A stretch of 64,000 nucleotides of DNA, taken from positions 2,604,001 to 2,668,000 of the forward strand of contig CP081102.1 of assembly GCA_025141835.1 (NCBI GenBank), written 5' to 3'. The position numbers and the translations under genes are program-made. Below are positions 16,495-24,886 of this stretch, one piece after another (positions within the stretch are counted from its first letter, which is position 1; each line of letters begins with the position of its first letter). Origin of the DNA: Rhodobacteraceae bacterium M385. Its GTDB lineage: Bacteria; Pseudomonadota; Alphaproteobacteria; Rhodobacterales; Rhodobacteraceae. Below the pieces are notes generated by a model. It saw only the letters and a program-made list of their open reading frames with translations. It was not told where the DNA came from and made no database searches.

Positions 16495-17448
16495 ATGAAA
16501 AACAGTCTTGAAAGAAACTTTTCGGCAGCACACCTCACCCCCACTTATTTCCTCACGCGCCGTCATGAAGATCTCAATGTATTTTTGAAGGCTGCATTGA
16601 TGGGCGCTGAAAGCAAGAAACTTCATAGTCCTGAAAAAATTGGTCCCCTATGGAGACTGCTTCGAAAAAAGGGTACCGGATGGGGAACGCCCCTAGACTG
16701 GACGAACCCAGATAGAAATGTAGCACTATTCTTGGACACTGCATTCCAAATGGGTATAGCTCAGGCATTCTCATCCTTTGACAGGTTTCTAGATGAGTGC
16801 TCGGCAGAATTTGACCGATAAAATAGTTTTTTTGGCGCAGCGGATGACATCAATCTTCGCGACGATGACGCCGCTGCAACTCGCGGCGACAAGCTCTCTC
16901 ATCTCTATGAGCGGATTTCTCTCGACACAACGAGTGTAGATTTCTTCATCCCATTTTTTCAATATTATCAAGAGCTAAGGAATTGCATCGTTCACCGCGC
17001 AGGCGTGGCTAGCCACGGATCGGTTGCCGCATATAAGCGCATTGTCGATAGCAGTGCGCTGACCCAGTGGTCCAGTCAAACCGGGCACATCGGACCAATC
17101 CAGCTTTCTGAGCCTGAATTTGATCGTTGCTTGAGCCTTCAGATCAACGATGTGCTTTTGGCATCAACAACGCTTGTCATTATCGCACGGGACATAAGCG
17201 TGCAGATTTGCAGTCGGGTATCGGTTGATGGACTGACCTATCTTGCATCACGATCAGTTATCCGTGACATCGAACAAGACCCAAGCGCTAAGTGGTTGAA
17301 TAACAAAACGTTTGAAGGCGCAGTTGCTGCATTTCTGGGAGAGTTTAACAGGCTGGGAGCGGTTCGGTCCAAAGATGTGCTAGAAGTCATGAAGCGCGTT
17401 GATTGCTTCAGTCTCGGCAATAGAGCCTTCCTGTCCGCCAAAGCGTAA
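16495..17448 (+). pseudogene. HEPN-like domain protein interrupted by one stop codon
   Basis: One frame runs from the ATG at 16495 (GGAGG 5 bases upstream) to 17448, with a single TAA at 16819-16821. Before the stop lies an all-helical segment (EDLNVFLKAALMGAESKK ... FSSFDRFLDECSAEF). After it lies QYYQELRNCIVHRAG, matching the R-x4-H ribonuclease motif of HEPN domains, and then more helices. The two halves look like one ~317-residue protein. HEPN proteins are typical of RNA-cleaving abortive-infection and toxin systems. The stop is followed by a T7 run, so a sequencing error is possible. No MNT partner is seen. Confidence 0.5.
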
Positions 17449-17523
17449 GTCACGCGTAACCTTGTTGAGCCTTTACTGTTTCGACGAGCATATCTTGTCG
17501 GATAAGGACTTGACTTGGATGTC

Positions 17524-18474
17524 CTATCGTCTCTTGCGTTCAATATTGCGAACACCTTCAAAATAGCTCTCTAGCTGCCCATAATGATCAAGAATTCTAA
17601 ATGGATTGCCCCGTGCGGCATCGTCTGCATGTGATTCAGTAATCGAGCACCAAACGCACAAATCGCCGCCAGATGGGATTGGTTCTGAACAACTCTCGCA
17701 TATGCCTAGAGCCTCAGTGACTTCCCCTTTCTCGAAGATGAAGACGCTTTCACCCGTTGATCGCATGTATGGTAGCGCCAGGCTTTTTCCGATGCTGAGT
17801 TGGTACCAGTCGATGTCATTTTCCTGGCACAACTCAATACTGATCGCTTTCTTGTCTTCAGGTATTTTGCTGCCAACGATCATCGCGGTCACACAATCAG
17901 TTGGTATGAACAGGATGTCATTTCCTGCGACGTCCTCCACGTATTGGTTTCTGTCAACCAATCTACATTCTTGCTCGTAGCTCCAGTCTTGATACTTCGA
18001 AAAGTAGGCTTCGGTGAGGACTTGTTGGCGCAGCCAAACTGCATGCCTAGGTTTCTTTGTTGCCGCCACTCGTTCCAAAGATGATGCAAGGCTTGGATTG
18101 GGTCCCGCCTTGTAGTCAACATCACAGATTTCGATTTCTTCAAAGGTTTCCTGCAAAGTGCTCGCGTCAAATTCGAGCACGAACCCAGAGTGGTTTTGCG
18201 CGTAGTGCGCCCACATAGGAGCGACATTCGGTGATTTGGAGAAGCACGTTGTTGGAAACTGTGGCAGTTCCTGAACGATATCTTGGTACGTGGCAAGGCT
18301 CTCCGTTGTCACATCCAAGTCTACGCCGAGGAACAGTTCGTAGGGGTCGTTGTAGTCCTTAGGAAGCGAGCATTTGACACCGCAATAGTCATCCCGTTGA
18401 AACACCAAGTCCATGACGTCACTGGAAAAATACTTATAGATTTTCAAAGTCTTAGGTCTCTCTTTCTTGTGCAA
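17524..18474 (-). CDS. DUF2971-family protein with C-terminal zinc ribbon
   Basis: The 316-residue protein has DUF2971 hallmarks: LKIYKYFSSD near the start, LPKDYNDPYELFLG, CFSKSPNVAPMWAHYAQNHSGFVLEFD, and YEQECRLV. The biochemical function of the family is unknown, and members often sit in mobile and defence islands. Near the end CESC and CVWC form a probable zinc ribbon, followed by about 30 residues. Translation probably starts at TTG 18474; no ATG is well placed. The gene is the last of the minus-strand genes in the element. Confidence 0.75.
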   Translation of the reverse strand: MHKKERPKTLKIYKYFSSDVMDLVFQRDDYCGVKCSLPKDYNDPYELFLGVDLDVTTESLATYQDIVQELPQFPTTCFSKSPNVAPMWAHYAQNHSGFVLEFDASTLQETFEEIEICDVDYKAGPNPSLASSLERVAATKKPRHAVWLRQQVLTEAYFSKYQDWSYEQECRLVDRNQYVEDVAGNDILFIPTDCVTAMIVGSKIPEDKKAISIELCQENDIDWYQLSIGKSLALPYMRSTGESVFIFEKGEVTEALGICESCSEPIPSGGDLCVWCSITESHADDAARGNPFRILDHYGQLESYFEGVRNIERKRR

Positions 18475-18776
18475 TAGCTGATCAAGCTAACGACTTTGGC
18501 CTTCATTCAAAAGAGCAGGGTAATCGTCAGTTTGCGGCAGGTGGTTGATCTCGGAAGCTTCGATCTTCCGTTTCATTCTCATTATACCAAAGATTGTAGG
18601 CAAGTTCACTCAGTACGTCAGGGTCGTGTTGACCAAGCGTGCAAGGCGCGTCGCAGCGTTGGGCGTGTCGTCCTTTTGATAAACTGTTCGATCCGCGTCC
18701 GACGCGCATGCGGAGCGAACGGTGAGGCGGTAAGGCCTACGGCACCGTAAGCATTCAATACCAATCATGGAAAACC
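18475..18776. other. Intergenic stretch with a decayed antitoxin copy
   Basis: Apart from the higA-like remnant at about 18590-18720, no coding frame or RNA gene is visible. The segment separates the DUF2971 gene from the HNH nuclease gene. Confidence 0.5.
18590..18720 (-). pseudogene. Remnant of a HigA-like antitoxin gene
   Basis: On the minus strand this segment aligns along its length with 20170-20300 of the intact higA-like gene. Translation with frame changes gives DADRTVYQK and RLARLVNTTLTY-stop-VNL, against RTRIERLIKG and RLARVFNTTPAYWVNL in the intact gene. It contains stop codons and lacks both ends. Confidence 0.6.
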
Positions 18777-20108
18777 CTACGAATTTGCCTTTTTGAAGCG
18801 CCTAAATTGGTAGGCGAGGGACGCCGAAGCCAACTTGTGATCCACGCTCTTCCCATCAAGTTTTCTGTACGCCGTTCCCTTCAGTTCCGATGAAACCACA
18901 ATAAGCCCAGATTTAGGGTTTATCGCGATCATGCCAGCGTCAAATAGTGAGTGAACATCTCGCCTTAGGATCAGACTGTTCTCGGGCACTTCAAAAGCGG
19001 GGTTGCCGGTGTGAGGAATGACGTGAGCCGCTTCCAACACCGTTGGCAGCGTGAAGCGTGTCACAACACAACGCCCACCATGGCGTAGCATCGCTGCTTC
19101 ACGAAATTTCTGTTGTTCAGGCCTCGCCTTGACGGTTGTTGTTTTCCGTTCTTGTTCTGCCGCCAACACGGCATCGCGGTCTTCGGTAAGCGCACGTTCC
19201 AAAGGCGATAGGTGCTGAAGCTCAACGCTTGAAATCGCGTCGGATTTCCTCGAACCATAGCGCAGAATAAGTTCATCAATCTCGGCCTGCTCATCCGGTT
19301 TCATTGCCCAAGCTCTGGGGCTGCGATCCTCATTTATGCGGTCAAGAACCGTCGAATTCCAGCCAGTAGCACCAAGGCTGCGAAACCCAAACGGGCCCTT
19401 GAGCAGAGCCAGTTCAGCAAGCTGTATTTCAAGGACACCATCCTTTAGATGCGCGTCTTTTGCTTTTGCGATGCCAGTCAAGCCGAGCCCTGATCCAAAT
19501 GCTTCGTCCTCGTGAGCCCAGAGGTAAAGGACATCGCCAGCAACGACTTGGGGACCGGGGGACTTATCGGTCCAAGAGCTTGCACGGGGGCTGTCCCAAG
19601 GCATGCTCAAGACCTGATCGTCCCAGTCTCGCGGATCAATCGGACGGGATACACCACCAGGGCCATGGAGTTCGCCGTTAAACTTCAGCAAAAAGGCATG
19701 TGAACCGGCGTCGCCAGCATCAACTTGCTTTCGAAACGATGATCGCCAAATCGCCCGGCCGCCTGGCAGATCGTCTGCAACCGCACGAAGTTCTTGAATC
19801 GAGCCCCAGTCATACTGAAAGACGTTCTCTTGTGCGTCGGCAATGTCGACCGCCCCTATCGCTTCCCGAATATAGTCGAGAGCATCATCATCTGGATATC
19901 GGTGTCCTTTGCGAACAAGTATTGTTGTCAAAGGCGGTAACCGCTTGTCGTGCATGTAATGCAGAACTGCGTACAGATTCTTGCCGAGCCCCCGACCCGT
20001 CGGATGCGGCCACCCTATCGCTTCGGCCAGTTCTTGGTAGGTCGTTCGTTTTTTTGCTATAGCTTTCCAAGCCAAGAAGCGTGCGATTTCAAGCTGAAGT
20101 GCGTTCAT
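18777..20108 (-). CDS. HNH endonuclease with ATL-like and EVE/PUA-like N-terminal regions
   Basis: The 443-residue protein has a C-terminal HNH nuclease: CVVTRFTLPTVLEAAHVIPH, then ENSLILRRDVHSLFDAGMI, of the HNH_2 type that starts from a C-x-x-T and A-A-H-I-x-P. Residues ~1-75 (RTTYQELAEAIGWPHPTGRGLGKNL) resemble the DNA-binding fold of alkyltransferase-like proteins without the active Cys. Residues ~130-250 (GDVLYLWAHEDEAFGSGLGLTGIAKA) resemble EVE/PUA domains that read modified bases. This layout suggests a modification-dependent (type IV) restriction enzyme. The two N-terminal assignments are tentative; the HNH part is clear. Confidence 0.75.
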   Translation of the reverse strand: MNALQLEIARFLAWKAIAKKRTTYQELAEAIGWPHPTGRGLGKNLYAVLHYMHDKRLPPLTTILVRKGHRYPDDDALDYIREAIGAVDIADAQENVFQYDWGSIQELRAVADDLPGGRAIWRSSFRKQVDAGDAGSHAFLLKFNGELHGPGGVSRPIDPRDWDDQVLSMPWDSPRASSWTDKSPGPQVVAGDVLYLWAHEDEAFGSGLGLTGIAKAKDAHLKDGVLEIQLAELALLKGPFGFRSLGATGWNSTVLDRINEDRSPRAWAMKPDEQAEIDELILRYGSRKSDAISSVELQHLSPLERALTEDRDAVLAAEQERKTTTVKARPEQQKFREAAMLRHGGRCVVTRFTLPTVLEAAHVIPHTGNPAFEVPENSLILRRDVHSLFDAGMIAINPKSGLIVVSSELKGTAYRKLDGKSVDHKLASASLAYQFRRFKKANS

Positions 20109-20117
20109 TGCAACTGG

Positions 20118-20393
20118 CTAAGTACGCGAATTCGGCACATTTTCGGGAGCCAAAAATACTCCGTCGTATTGTGCTTGCAGGTTCACCCAGTAGGCCGGGG
20201 TCGTGTTGAATACGCGAGCGAGGCGCAGCGCCGTATCAGGCGCGATCCCGGTCGTGCCCTTGATCAACCGCTCGATCCGCGTCCGAGGCACGCCCAGACG
20301 CCGCGCAAACGCGATGCCCCCCATATCCAGGGGATCAAGATAAAGCTCTTTCAGGACTTCACCGGGGTGCATTGGTTCTTTAAGCGCGCTCAT
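20118..20393 (-). CDS. higA: HigA-family antitoxin (XRE-type HTH)
   Basis: The 91-residue protein has MHPGEVLKELYLDPL followed by a helix-turn-helix (FARRLGVPRTRIERLIKG) and the family ending DTALRLARVFNTTPAYWVNLQ. The start is the ATG at 20393, 9 bases after GAGGAAG. HigA normally follows a HigB toxin gene, but none is found immediately upstream; a HicA-like/HTH pair is there instead. The protein could act with that pair or be an orphan regulator. Confidence 0.85.
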   Translation of the reverse strand: MSALKEPMHPGEVLKELYLDPLDMGGIAFARRLGVPRTRIERLIKGTTGIAPDTALRLARVFNTTPAYWVNLQAQYDGVFLAPENVPNSRT

Positions 20394-20407
20394 CACCACA
20401 CACTTCC

Positions 20408-20995
20408 TCAGGCCGCACTGGTTCGTGGCTCGGCGTTCACTTCATCCGCGTAGATGAATTGTTTGGCGTCCTCGCGCACTTCTAGCGTCGCCGCGTCAAT
20501 CGCACCAACGGCAAGGCCTGCGTTCACCCGCCGCGCCGGTCTCCCCGCGCTCAGCCACTTCCCCGCTTTGTCCACTGCGAAGCGCCCTTTGCGCGCGCCA
20601 GCGCCTATGCCTGCCGCTGCGTCGATGATGGCGACTGCGACTTCCTCCATCCGGAACAGCCCGCCCTGACTTGCCGGTGGCATCTTGCGCTTTTGCAGCG
20701 ACTGGCGTGTCACTTCCAACCGCTTAGCAACATCAGCCAAACTGACGAGGTCAGGCCGCACTTCTCGCAAGACCGAGCCCGCAGGCAATTGCTTTTGTAT
20801 CGCACGCGCCGCATCTAGGATCGCATCCTCAGCGCGATCACTCGCCGCTTCCAATGCAATACCAAGCATGCCAGGCACGCCGGTCCCGACGATGGCATCC
20901 TCGAAACCAGCCTCGAAGACCACGTCCATCAGATCGAACGCTTCATGTTCACCCTCTGGAAGGGCGAAGATCAGTTCAAACTCGATTTCTGCCAT
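20408..20995 (-). CDS. HTH DNA-binding partner of the HicA-like protein (HicB-like role)
   Basis: The 195-residue protein begins MAEIEFELIFALPEGEHE, a ferredoxin-like strand pattern recalling HicB. It includes DAARAIQKQLPAGSVL, then a helix-turn-helix (VSLADVAKRLEVTRQSLQKRKMP). Proteins of this build occur beside HicA-like proteins in many genomes. The ATG at 20995 is favoured by AAAGGA at 8-base spacing. The upstream gene's stop lies immediately before it. It is probably an antitoxin and autorepressor; this is inferred from architecture and pairing. Confidence 0.65.
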   Translation of the reverse strand: MAEIEFELIFALPEGEHEAFDLMDVVFEAGFEDAIVGTGVPGMLGIALEAASDRAEDAILDAARAIQKQLPAGSVLREVRPDLVSLADVAKRLEVTRQSLQKRKMPPASQGGLFRMEEVAVAIIDAAAGIGAGARKGRFAVDKAGKWLSAGRPARRVNAGLAVGAIDAATLEVREDAKQFIYADEVNAEPRTSAA

Positions 20996-20996
20996 A

Positions 20997-21275
20997 TTAT
21001 TCATCCTTTTGCGCGCCTTCGTTCGTGTTGTCGAATTTCGTGCAACCAAGCGCCCGACTTCTCAATTGCCGCGCAAAGCGGCCCGGATTCTGAGGCGTCG
21101 ACCATACACCCATCTGACAAAACTCACCGCACCGGCAGTCAGGATCGTTGTTCGGGCATCGGATCAGGCCCCAGGCATGACCGCGCCCAGAACGCAGAGT
21201 GACCGTCCAGCCCAAGGCCTCCAGCTCACGCAGAACGGCTTCGATCTCCTTGGACTTGTGCGACTTTCTGGCCAT
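20997..21275 (-). CDS. HicA-like small protein with a CRCGEFC motif
   Basis: The 92-residue basic protein starts KSHKSKEIEAVLRELEALGW and has RSGRGHAWGLIRCP, where the Gly-x-Gly-His matches the catalytic His region of HicA double-stranded-RNA-binding-fold toxins. It also contains NDPDCRCGEFC, four closely spaced cysteines/charges suggesting metal binding, and WSTPQNPGRFARQLR. It precedes and is tightly linked to an HTH gene, as in a toxin-antitoxin operon. An mRNA-cleaving toxin is the likely role but is unproven. Confidence 0.65.
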   Translation of the reverse strand: MARKSHKSKEIEAVLRELEALGWTVTLRSGRGHAWGLIRCPNNDPDCRCGEFCQMGVWSTPQNPGRFARQLRSRALGCTKFDNTNEGAQKDE

Positions 21276-21348
21276 TAGATAGTCTCACTTTCTTAAGTTG
21301 TCAATCGACAACTTTGCATCAGTATCGGCCACATAGCGCCGATCCGGC

Positions 21349-22998
21349 TTACTTGTGGGCAAAAAACAGTCCCATGGGTGACTTCTTGAGCTCAACTTGC
21401 GCATCTTTCAGATTACGGAAGCGTTCGGGTAGCTCTTTCAGCTTAGGAGCATCGACCACTTGATTGATTGCAAATGCCGCCGCTCCAAAAGCCGGTGTCC
21501 CAGTAGCAATTGCCGCAACCTCAATTGTTCCCGCAACGATCCAAGAGCCGAGGTCCTGTCCCGCAAACTTCATACCTTTTCCACGAAGTTCTCGGATGTT
21601 TTCTTGGTGCCTCTCAAAGGCGTCTTGCACGTTCTCAACAATCTGATCACTAGACCTGAAGAAAGAATCGGGCTTGGACGCCGCAATTTCACTGACACCT
21701 TGCGACAACATTTCACGGATTTCATCAAAAGCGCCCTGCTGGCGCATTTCTATGAGAGCGGCTGGCGGAATGTTGCCAAGCCATTGCATATCCGTTTCCC
21801 CAACGCGTTGCAGGCCTCTCACCATATGTAAGCTTGTCACATCATCTTCAGCCAATGCCGAATTATACTCCAACTTCCAGCTAAAATACTTCCACGACGT
21901 GGCCGCATCAATCAAAGGCGTGCCCATAAGGTAGCGACTTTTGAGTAATATGTCGGTCGACTGCATCATTCTGCCCATGCATTGGGAGGCGACCAAGCCA
22001 CCGGCATTGGTGCCAGTCGGCAATAACCCATCACCGCTCTCAATTGAGCGACGAATTTGCTGTTCCAATGGCTCTGTCCAATCGGTGTCAAATAGTAACC
22101 GATCTCTATCCACTAGCTCTTTAACGACGCTTTCTGGCGTGTCTAAATCTGTTGCAAAATCAAACAGTTCTTCAACTGAACTGAAACCGCGGCCAAAGAG
22201 TTTCCCAGCATGGACGAGAGCATCCGTTTCCGCCAAACCCTTAAGGAAATCCACCTCTTCCTCGTCGACAGAAGACTTGAATGGCGTGACGATCACAATT
22301 GGATTCTCCAACCCGGCAAGAGCTAGGTCACGATATTGCATCAAGTTGATCGCGTGTTTTACCAGGTAGTAGACCTGCAGTTCTGGAGTCACGCGTTCAA
22401 AAATGTGGCGGGTGTGCCAAAACGGGTCTGACAGCACAATTGTATCAACATACAAACCGGTGCTGCTTGCAATATTGCGCTGGTAGGACGGAAACAGATC
22501 ACCACCAAAAACCGCCTTCACTCCGGTCAAATCCTGCACGTGATAATGTGAGGGCTCGGTCAAAGCCGACCAGAACTCCTCTAGACCTTCCAAAAACTTG
22601 GGGATCTGCGGGCTTATGTCGGCAACAACGTGGGGTTGCCTAGACACCATTTCTGCAAAGACATGTGCATCGTACCCTTTGTCGCGAGCTTCGTTAACGA
22701 AGAACCCAAGATTGTCTTCAATGTACCTGAAATAAGAGTGAGCAATCTCCTCCAAAGAAACCGCGTCTTTCGCATCTTGGCGGTTTTTGACGACCGCAGC
22801 CATCATTGCCATTGTGCGAACGCGGCCATCGACGGTTGATAGATCGATCTTGCCGTCTGCTCCGTAGCGGACCGCTCCTATACTTTCCTCAAAATCCGCA
22901 GCGAGGTGCTCTGCAATGTGTATTTTACCTTCCTCAAATTGCGCACGGAGCACCTCTAACCGCCAACGTAGCTCTTCATCATAATCTTCCTGGGTCAT
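21349..22998 (-). CDS. Unrecognised 549-residue protein in the defence operon
   Basis: I do not recognise this protein. It is acidic and mostly helical, and no nuclease, ATPase or methyltransferase motif was found. Visible segments are GDLFPSYQRNIASSTGLYVD (residues ~165-185), IVIVTPFKSSVDEEEVDFL (~235), GNIPPAALIEMRQQGAFDEI (~410), and a hydrophobic stretch GSWIVAGTIEVAAIATGTPAFG (~500) that could insert in or touch a membrane. It follows the Mrr-type nuclease gene by 30 bp and ends the tightly packed series RM enzyme / GIY-YIG / Mrr / this gene. That position suggests a defence role such as sensor or effector. Confidence 0.7.
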   Translation of the reverse strand: MTQEDYDEELRWRLEVLRAQFEEGKIHIAEHLAADFEESIGAVRYGADGKIDLSTVDGRVRTMAMMAAVVKNRQDAKDAVSLEEIAHSYFRYIEDNLGFFVNEARDKGYDAHVFAEMVSRQPHVVADISPQIPKFLEGLEEFWSALTEPSHYHVQDLTGVKAVFGGDLFPSYQRNIASSTGLYVDTIVLSDPFWHTRHIFERVTPELQVYYLVKHAINLMQYRDLALAGLENPIVIVTPFKSSVDEEEVDFLKGLAETDALVHAGKLFGRGFSSVEELFDFATDLDTPESVVKELVDRDRLLFDTDWTEPLEQQIRRSIESGDGLLPTGTNAGGLVASQCMGRMMQSTDILLKSRYLMGTPLIDAATSWKYFSWKLEYNSALAEDDVTSLHMVRGLQRVGETDMQWLGNIPPAALIEMRQQGAFDEIREMLSQGVSEIAASKPDSFFRSSDQIVENVQDAFERHQENIRELRGKGMKFAGQDLGSWIVAGTIEVAAIATGTPAFGAAAFAINQVVDAPKLKELPERFRNLKDAQVELKKSPMGLFFAHK

Positions 22999-23028
22999 GC
23001 TATTTCTCGCTCGAATTTTTGATGTTAA

Positions 23029-23946
23029 TTAGATGCCTTCAAACCAGTTTGGCTTAATGCTCACCCTCTCAATCATCTCTGTCGCGACCCCAAGCCTATT
23101 TTCCTTCAGCAACTCACACAGCCGGTCACCGTCGATGAGATCAATCGCAATAGCGCCGTCGCGCGTGGCTTCGTCTGACGCTTGGCTGGTAAAATGCCCA
23201 GTGGTGATGAACAGCCCTTTGTCTGCGCGGCCCTGCAACGCCCCCCGGAAGTCACGGATTTCCTTGGAGCCAACGCTGCCTTTCCAACGCTTGCACTGAA
23301 AGTAGACCTGGAACGACACAAGATTGACGCGCAGCACCCCAACACCATCGATCCCGCCGTCGCCTGACTTGCCTCGAACCTCAACTTTGGTGAAACCCGC
23401 CTCACGAAGAAGACGCTGCGCTAGCCGTTCAAACCCGTCCGGCGTCATCTTGCCCAGCACGGCCAGAAGCGCCGACTTCCAATCTTCCTCATCAGCCGGG
23501 CCGTCTTCGGCCAAGACCTCAATCTCTTCGCCCCTGTCAGCATCAGACTTCTTGGCGGCCAACCGTTTCAGGCGGGCGCGCTCGCGTTCTTCCTGCGTCA
23601 CCTGATCATAGATCGCTTGCGTCGCACTCAACTCGGAAATCGCGGAGCCTGTCTCGGTCAAGGCCCAGACCCCGCGCTTGGAGTTGTTAAGCGCATCACC
23701 GCGTTTCAGATAGGTCCGTGCCCAGGCGAGGTAGTAGTTCACCCGCGTCCGATTTTCATCGCGAGGCATGGTGAAAGCCTGTTCGGCCTCTGTCACACCT
23801 TCCAGCTCGATAACCTTCTCATCAAGCTCCTGGATCGTTGCGGACCCGCCGAGGTCTTTTAGTGCCTCGACCGTGACAAGCATCATTCCCGGAAGGTCTG
23901 GGAGCGTTTCCGCATCAATCTCAAATCGTCTCATCAAAATCCCCAT
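23029..23946 (-). CDS. Mrr-type restriction endonuclease
   Basis: The 305-residue protein has an N-terminal winged-helix region (residues ~10-110, the Mrr N domain) and a C-terminal Mrr catalytic domain of the PD-(D/E)xK fold: FERLAQRLLREAGFTKVEV, GKSGDGGIDGVGVL with the Asp, and YFQCKRWKGSVG with the Q-x-K. Such enzymes cut methylated foreign DNA (type IV restriction). The start is ATG 23946, directly after the stop of the GIY-YIG gene; ATG 23934 with GGGGA upstream is equally possible. A host carrying it must avoid methylation patterns it recognizes, so it should be compatible with the neighbouring methyltransferase. Confidence 0.88.
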   Translation of the reverse strand: MGILMRRFEIDAETLPDLPGMMLVTVEALKDLGGSATIQELDEKVIELEGVTEAEQAFTMPRDENRTRVNYYLAWARTYLKRGDALNNSKRGVWALTETGSAISELSATQAIYDQVTQEERERARLKRLAAKKSDADRGEEIEVLAEDGPADEEDWKSALLAVLGKMTPDGFERLAQRLLREAGFTKVEVRGKSGDGGIDGVGVLRVNLVSFQVYFQCKRWKGSVGSKEIRDFRGALQGRADKGLFITTGHFTSQASDEATRDGAIAIDLIDGDRLCELLKENRLGVATEMIERVSIKPNWFEGI

Positions 23947-24885
23947 TCAAAACCGCGACACACCTGGGATCGATGAGAATAGCAAGACCGCGTCCATACT
24001 ATCGCCCCAGAAAAACTCCCCGCCCAGGCTTTCCAGCTTGCCGGATTTATCCTTGAACAACTGCTCTGCCGCTTCAGCCGCTTTCCGATCCGCGAACGGG
24101 GCTTGCAGCTCGATCCGCCACCGCCCCATTGCAACGGGCGGAATGCCTGCATTTAGCTGATCCGACCGCGACGGCGGATCGTTGGAGACACCGATCTTCA
24201 ATGCGACAGACTTACTGCCAAAAGCCTTGGCGCGCCCCAGCAGTGCAGCTCCGTCACCGTCGAACTTGGCCAGGTACAAGAACGTTTCGCCATCGGTATA
24301 GGTGGACGTCCGTTTGCCGCTAGACCCCGGAAACGCCTTTGATGGAAAGAACTCTTCCCTTAAGGGGGTGTCGGTCAGACCGCTATCCCCGACCGGTTCC
24401 GCGCCGAATACGTTGACCTCGGTCACCCTGATCTTCAGCGCTGTATCGATCTCGGCTGGCGTCAGAGCGCGCCCCCAGACGCCGATGCCTTGGCCCGCGT
24501 CCTTGTCGTAAGTGTCGGGCGCGATGCGCTCGATCGACATCTTGTCGAGCGCCCGCCATGCGCGGCGGACTGGAAGGCCATAGGTCCACTTTTCACCGTT
24601 GCCTCTTTCTCGTTTGGCTTCAAGCGAAGCTTCAGACGCCTTTTCATAGTCGCGTATAGGGCGTGCCTCGATCTCGACAAACCCGAGGATGTGAGAGCGC
24701 ATAGATTTCTTGGTGTTGCCTGAAGCAGCTCCATAGATCATCATCAGGTCGCCGTCGTTCAGTTCACGCAGGGCGCGTGCCTGACCGCTCTCATTCGTCC
24801 AGCCGACATAGCCGTCCAGTTCCGGGTCGAAGCCGTAGAAGGCGCGTATCCACATGTTGCGCCCATTGGGTAGCCCCGCGCTCAT
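23947..24885 (-). CDS. GIY-YIG nuclease (T5orf172-like) with PUA/EVE-like N-terminal domain
   Basis: The 312-residue protein has two parts. Residues ~10-80 (MWIRAFYGFDPELDGYVGW ... LNDGDLMMIYGAASGN) look like an EVE/PUA-type module. Residues ~200-305 match the T5orf172 version of GIY-YIG: LYLAKFDGDG, VALKIGVSNDPPSRSDQLNAG, the conserved Arg-x-x-x-L-N region, and a Glu in AEAAEQLFKDK and GEFFWGD. It starts 1 bp after the stop of the type IIG gene and abuts the mrr-like gene. A modification-sensing nuclease is plausible. The N-terminal assignment is less sure than the nuclease. Confidence 0.72.
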   Translation of the reverse strand: MSAGLPNGRNMWIRAFYGFDPELDGYVGWTNESGQARALRELNDGDLMMIYGAASGNTKKSMRSHILGFVEIEARPIRDYEKASEASLEAKRERGNGEKWTYGLPVRRAWRALDKMSIERIAPDTYDKDAGQGIGVWGRALTPAEIDTALKIRVTEVNVFGAEPVGDSGLTDTPLREEFFPSKAFPGSSGKRTSTYTDGETFLYLAKFDGDGAALLGRAKAFGSKSVALKIGVSNDPPSRSDQLNAGIPPVAMGRWRIELQAPFADRKAAEAAEQLFKDKSGKLESLGGEFFWGDSMDAVLLFSSIPGVSRF

Positions 24886-24886
24886 G

